Origin: Duganella sp. OV510
Lineage (GTDB): Bacteria; Pseudomonadota; Gammaproteobacteria; Burkholderiales; Burkholderiaceae_D
Direction: 5' to 3'
DNA: 64,000 nt
NCBI RefSeq assembly: GCF_900100205.1
Contig: NZ_FNEQ01000001.1
Location: forward strand, 682,001-746,000
Positions within the stretch are counted from its first letter, which is position 1; each line of letters begins with the position of its first letter. Positions 60,725 through 64,000 of the stretch are shown in pieces. The position numbers and the translations under genes were made by a program. The notes beneath the pieces are model-generated. The model saw nothing but the letters and a program-made list of their open reading frames with translations, searched no databases and was not told the origin of the DNA.

Positions 60725-62923
60725 ATGACAGTTCCGAACCATCCTATCGCCACTCCGCCCCCCTCAGCGGACGCGCACGACGAGTTGTTGCGCGCGAGGG
60801 AAGCGCTGCGTCAAAGCCAGCTGGAATTGCGCGCGCTCGCCAATTCCATGCCGCAACTGGCATGGATTGCCGAGCAGGATGGCGCCATGATCTGGTACAA
60901 CCAGCGCTGGTACGACTATACCGGCACCACGCCCGAGCAAATGGCCGGCGATGGCTGGAAACGCAGTTACGCCTCGGACTGCATCGATGCACTGGAAGTA
61001 CACTGGGCGCAATCGCGCCACCATGGCACCCCGTTCGAACTGGAAGTCCCGATCCGCAGCGCGCAGGGCGAGTTCCGCTGGTTCCTGATGCGCGCCAACC
61101 CGGTGCACGGCGCCGATGGCAGCGTGCTGCGCTGGTTCGGCACCAGTACCGATGTCGACCAGGTCAAGCGCGCGCAGGAAGCTTTGCGCGATGAAACCGC
61201 CATTCTGGAACTGCTCAACCATACCGGCATGATGCTCGCCTCGCAGCGCGATCTTGGCCGCCTGTTGCAGGAAATCACCGACGCCGCCACCAGCATTGCC
61301 GGCGCACGCTTCGGCGCCTTCTTCTATCACAGCACCAACGCCGCTGGCGAGGCGATGGTCTTGCACACGCTGTCGAGCGGCGCGGCCGACGAGTTCTCGC
61401 AATACGGCCAGCCACGCGCCACTGCCCTGTTCGGCCCCAGCATGCGTGGCGAAGGCACGGTGCGCTGCGACGATGTGTTGAAGGACCCGCGCTACGGTGG
61501 CAACGCGCCCCACCACGGCGTGCCATCCGGCCATCCGCCGGTGCGCAGCTACCTGGCGGTGCCGGTGGCGCTGGGCAGCGGCGTGGCAATCGGCTGCCTG
61601 ATGTTCGGCCACCCGGAGCCCGGCATGTTCAGCGAACGCACCGAACGCATCATCGGTGGCATCGCCGCCCAGGCAGCCATCGCCATCGACAACGCACGGC
61701 TGTACGAAGCGTCGCAACGGGCGGCCGAGGAACGCAAGGTGCTGCTGGATTCCGAGCGCCAGGCGCGCGCCGAGGCCGAGCGCACCAGCCAGCTGAAGGA
61801 CGAATTCCTGGCCACACTGTCGCACGAGCTGCGCACGCCGCTGACCGCGATACTCGGCTGGGCACAAGTGCTGCGCCGTGGCAACCGCGGCGAGGCCGAC
61901 CTGCATCGCGGCCTGCAAACCATCGAGCGCAACGCCCGCACCCAGTCGCAGCTGATCGAAGATCTGCTCGACATGAGCAGCATTACCTCCGGCCGGGTCC
62001 GGCTGGAGATGCAGCCGCTGGCGCCGGCCGCGATTGCCGCCGCCGCGATCGAATCCGTGCGCGCCGCCGCCGAGGCCAAGCAGATCCGCATCGAAAAAGA
62101 TTTCGCCAACGCGCCCGGCATGGTGGCCGGCGACGCCAGCCGGCTGCAACAGATCCTGTGGAACCTGCTCAGCAATGCGCTCAAGTTCACGCCACCTGGC
62201 GGCAGCGTCACCGTCGGCGTGCAGCGCGACGGCGACCACATCGCCATCAGCGTGCGCGACAGCGGCATTGGCATCGCCCCGGCCTTCCTCGGCCACGTCT
62301 TCGAGCGCTTCCGCCAGGCCGATGCCACCACCACCCGCCAACATGGCGGCCTCGGACTGGGGCTGGCCATCGTCAAGCACTTGGTCGAACAACATGGCGG
62401 CACCATCGACGTGGCCAGCGAAGGCGAAGGCATGGGTTCGTGCTTCACGCTGCGCCTGCCGCGCCATACCGCCCAGCAGCCAGGCATGAGCACTGAACAG
62501 CAGCAGGCGCAGCACCATGCTGCAGCGCATGATCTAACCGGTCTGCAAGTGTTGGTGGTGGATGACGAAGACGATGCGCGCGAACTCATCAAGCGCATCC
62601 TGGCCGATTGCAACGCCCAGGTGCTGACCGCTGCCACCGCCAGCGAAGCCTTGAATCTATTGCAACATGAGCGCCCCGACCTGATGGTCAGCGATCTCGG
62701 CATGCCGGAACTGGACGGTTACGGCTTGCTGGACCGCATTCGCGCCCTCGGGCCAGCGCGCGGCGGCGACCTGCCGGCCATCGCGCTGACCGCCTTTGCC
62801 CGCTCGGAAGACCGCATCAAAGCGCTTTCCAGCGGTTTCCTGGCGCATATCGCCAAGCCGATCGAGCCAAACGAATTGATTGCCAAAGTCGCCGCGATGG
62901 GAGCCGCCCAACGCCACGCTTGA
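60725..62923 (+). CDS. Soluble PAS-GAF hybrid histidine kinase
   Basis: A 732-residue cytoplasmic kinase with no membrane segment. PAS about 30-155 (ALANSMPQLAWIAEQDGAMI), GAF about 170-330 (ITDAATSIAGARFGAFFYHS), HisKA with His367 (TLSHELRTPLTAILGWA), HATPase motifs NLLSNALKFTP, DSGIGIAP and GLGLGLAIVKHL, and a C-terminal receiver with Asp657 (LMVSDLGMPELDG). GAF and PAS suggest a small-molecule or redox input. Forms a signalling group with the PAS-REC gene upstream and the REC-GGDEF gene downstream. Confidence 0.94.
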   Translation: MTVPNHPIATPPPSADAHDELLRAREALRQSQLELRALANSMPQLAWIAEQDGAMIWYNQRWYDYTGTTPEQMAGDGWKRSYASDCIDALEVHWAQSRHHGTPFELEVPIRSAQGEFRWFLMRANPVHGADGSVLRWFGTSTDVDQVKRAQEALRDETAILELLNHTGMMLASQRDLGRLLQEITDAATSIAGARFGAFFYHSTNAAGEAMVLHTLSSGAADEFSQYGQPRATALFGPSMRGEGTVRCDDVLKDPRYGGNAPHHGVPSGHPPVRSYLAVPVALGSGVAIGCLMFGHPEPGMFSERTERIIGGIAAQAAIAIDNARLYEASQRAAEERKVLLDSERQARAEAERTSQLKDEFLATLSHELRTPLTAILGWAQVLRRGNRGEADLHRGLQTIERNARTQSQLIEDLLDMSSITSGRVRLEMQPLAPAAIAAAAIESVRAAAEAKQIRIEKDFANAPGMVAGDASRLQQILWNLLSNALKFTPPGGSVTVGVQRDGDHIAISVRDSGIGIAPAFLGHVFERFRQADATTTRQHGGLGLGLAIVKHLVEQHGGTIDVASEGEGMGSCFTLRLPRHTAQQPGMSTEQQQAQHHAAAHDLTGLQVLVVDDEDDARELIKRILADCNAQVLTAATASEALNLLQHERPDLMVSDLGMPELDGYGLLDRIRALGPARGGDLPAIALTAFARSEDRIKALSSGFLAHIAKPIEPNELIAKVAAMGAAQRHA

Positions 62924-63166
62924 AAACGGTATCACAATGTTCACAGCTTTGATTAAGTTTCCATGTGGCAATTTTTCCACTCCTACTTCAACACGCGGCA
63001 ATGTCCTACAAGCAATCAGAAAATCTGTTGATACACTACAAAACTGCTGGAATTAGCGTAGAATTGTTTCCATGCAGAAATTAAACGCGCTTGTGTGCGT
63101 CGCACCACCCACACTTTGCGTTATTATCGAAATACTATTAAGAGTTAGAGAGATAGAGACCTCATT

Positions 63167-64000
63167 ATGCCGAGCCGAGACGAAATCCTGAACGCCAAAA
63201 TTCTGGTGGTGGATGACAGCGCAGACAACGTCGAACTGATGTTGGAGATCCTGCGCGAGGCCGGCTATACAGATGTCTCTTCCACCATGCTGCCGGAGCA
63301 GGTCTGCCCGATGCACCGCCAGCAATGCTACGACCTGATCCTGCTGGACCTGCAAATGCCTGGCCTGAATGGCTTCCAGGTGATGAAGGGGCTGAAGGAA
63401 ATCGAACAAGGCGGCTATCTGCCGGTGCTGGCCCTGACTGCCCAGCCGAGTTTCAAGATCGCCGCGCTGGAAGCCGGCGCGCGCGACTTCATCAGCAAAC
63501 CGTTCGACCTGCTGGAAGTTCACAAGCGCATCCACAACATGCTGGAAGTGCGCCTGCTGTACAAGGAGCTGGCGCAATACAGCCGCCAGCAGCAGGAACT
63601 GGCGCTGCACGATCCGCTAACCAGCCTGCCGAACCGCCGGCTGCTGGAAGACCGCATCGCCACCGTGCTGCAACACGCCACGCGCCAGCAAAACAAGGCT
63701 GCTGTCATGTACCTGGACCTGGATGGTTTCAAGATCATCAACGATACCCATGGCCATGCCTACGGCGATGAAATCCTCAAGCAGGTGGCGCAGCGCCTGG
63801 TCGGCTGCTCGCGCAAGGAAGACACCGTAGCGCGCGTCGGCGGCGACGAATTCGTCATCGTCATGGGTGATATCGCCACCGTGGCCGATACCCAGGAACC
63901 CGCCAACAAGCTGATCGAAGCGGTCTCGCAGCCCTACCAGGTCAATGGCCTGACGCTGAAACTGTCGACCAGCATCGGCGTCGGCATCTTCCCCGATGAT
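63167..64000 (+). CDS. REC-GGDEF response regulator (diguanylate cyclase), 3' end outside the window
   Basis: The first 278 codons are visible and the frame is open to the window edge. The receiver domain (residues about 10-125) has acidic residues in ILVVDDSADNVELML, acceptor Asp61 (LILLDLQMPG) and Lys in FISKPFD. A short coiled linker precedes the GGDEF domain from about 152; YLDLDGFKIINDTHGH is the metal/nucleotide motif and GGDEF is intact at 225-229. Phosphorylation should activate c-di-GMP synthesis. An EAL domain may follow outside the window. It lies 243 bp after the kinase, with no terminator recognised between. Confidence 0.93.
   Translation, partial: MPSRDEILNAKILVVDDSADNVELMLEILREAGYTDVSSTMLPEQVCPMHRQQCYDLILLDLQMPGLNGFQVMKGLKEIEQGGYLPVLALTAQPSFKIAALEAGARDFISKPFDLLEVHKRIHNMLEVRLLYKELAQYSRQQQELALHDPLTSLPNRRLLEDRIATVLQHATRQQNKAAVMYLDLDGFKIINDTHGHAYGDEILKQVAQRLVGCSRKEDTVARVGGDEFVIVMGDIATVADTQEPANKLIEAVSQPYQVNGLTLKLSTSIGVGIFPDD

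Overview
This window looks like chromosomal DNA of a GC-rich betaproteobacterium, most likely an Oxalobacteraceae member of the Duganella/Massilia type. That placement is an inference. It rests on high GC with strong third-position bias, a PEP-CTERM protein, a CeoAB/MexEF-type efflux operon with an esterase-like gene, many GGDEF/EAL and hybrid-kinase genes, tandem spore-coat-U proteins, and a ku/ligD pair. There is no phage, insertion sequence, CRISPR array or rRNA. Almost all of the window is densely packed genes.

Layout. 1-2.7 kb: a LysR fragment divergent from an FMN azoreductase (azoR), then a pirin-like quercetinase, a terminator, a small multidrug transporter and an unknown gene. 2.7-3.8 kb: a membrane acyltransferase. 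3.8-9.5 kb: the most unusual block, a 1086-residue winged-helix/nSTAND-ATPase/membrane/TPR regulator. It is divergent from a DUF1906 (glycoside-hydrolase-like) gene with a small partner, and is followed by a 121-residue protein and an M14/aspartoacylase-type hydrolase. The base composition shifts inside this block. 9.5-13 kb: a SugE-type exporter, small membrane proteins, and an ArsR regulator with an Old Yellow Enzyme reductase. 13-18 kb: a metallo-beta-lactamase-fold hydrolase, then a FecI-type sigma factor, FecR anti-sigma and an STN-bearing TonB siderophore receptor. 18.2-24.4 kb: a PlsC-like acyltransferase, then the complete urease operon ureDABCEFG plus ureJ on the minus strand.

24.7-27 kb: two spore-coat-U-type secreted proteins, a nucleotide-sugar-epimerase-like SDR and a perfect 31-bp inverted repeat. 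27-35.4 kb (minus strand): a DUF885 metallopeptidase-like protein, a REC-PAS-GGDEF-EAL protein, a hybrid histidine kinase and a SulP transporter. 35.6-43 kb: a PEP-CTERM protein, a sterol-desaturase-like enzyme, a Tat-exported GH95-type glycosidase, a TetR/thiolase pair with an overlapping promoter and operator, and a GAF-GGDEF protein. 43.1-47.8 kb: an SDR, ku and ligD (bacterial non-homologous end joining). ku and ligD are convergent and separated by a long array of 8-bp repeats.

48-58 kb: a small exported Lys/Ala-rich protein, a tripartite RND pump (outer-membrane factor, pump, adaptor), a catalytically degenerate esterase-like gene, a small exported protein, a divergent LysR regulator coupled to a D-2-hydroxyacid dehydrogenase, an FKBP prolyl isomerase and a truncated VOC-family pseudogene. 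58.8-59.2 kb: three identical tRNA-Arg(ACG) genes with their own promoter and terminator. 59.4-64 kb: a small unknown gene, an orphan Rho-independent terminator that may end a small RNA, a PAS-REC regulator, a PAS-GAF hybrid kinase and a REC-GGDEF protein that runs off the right edge.

All functional assignments come from motifs and domain order read by eye. No database search was possible.
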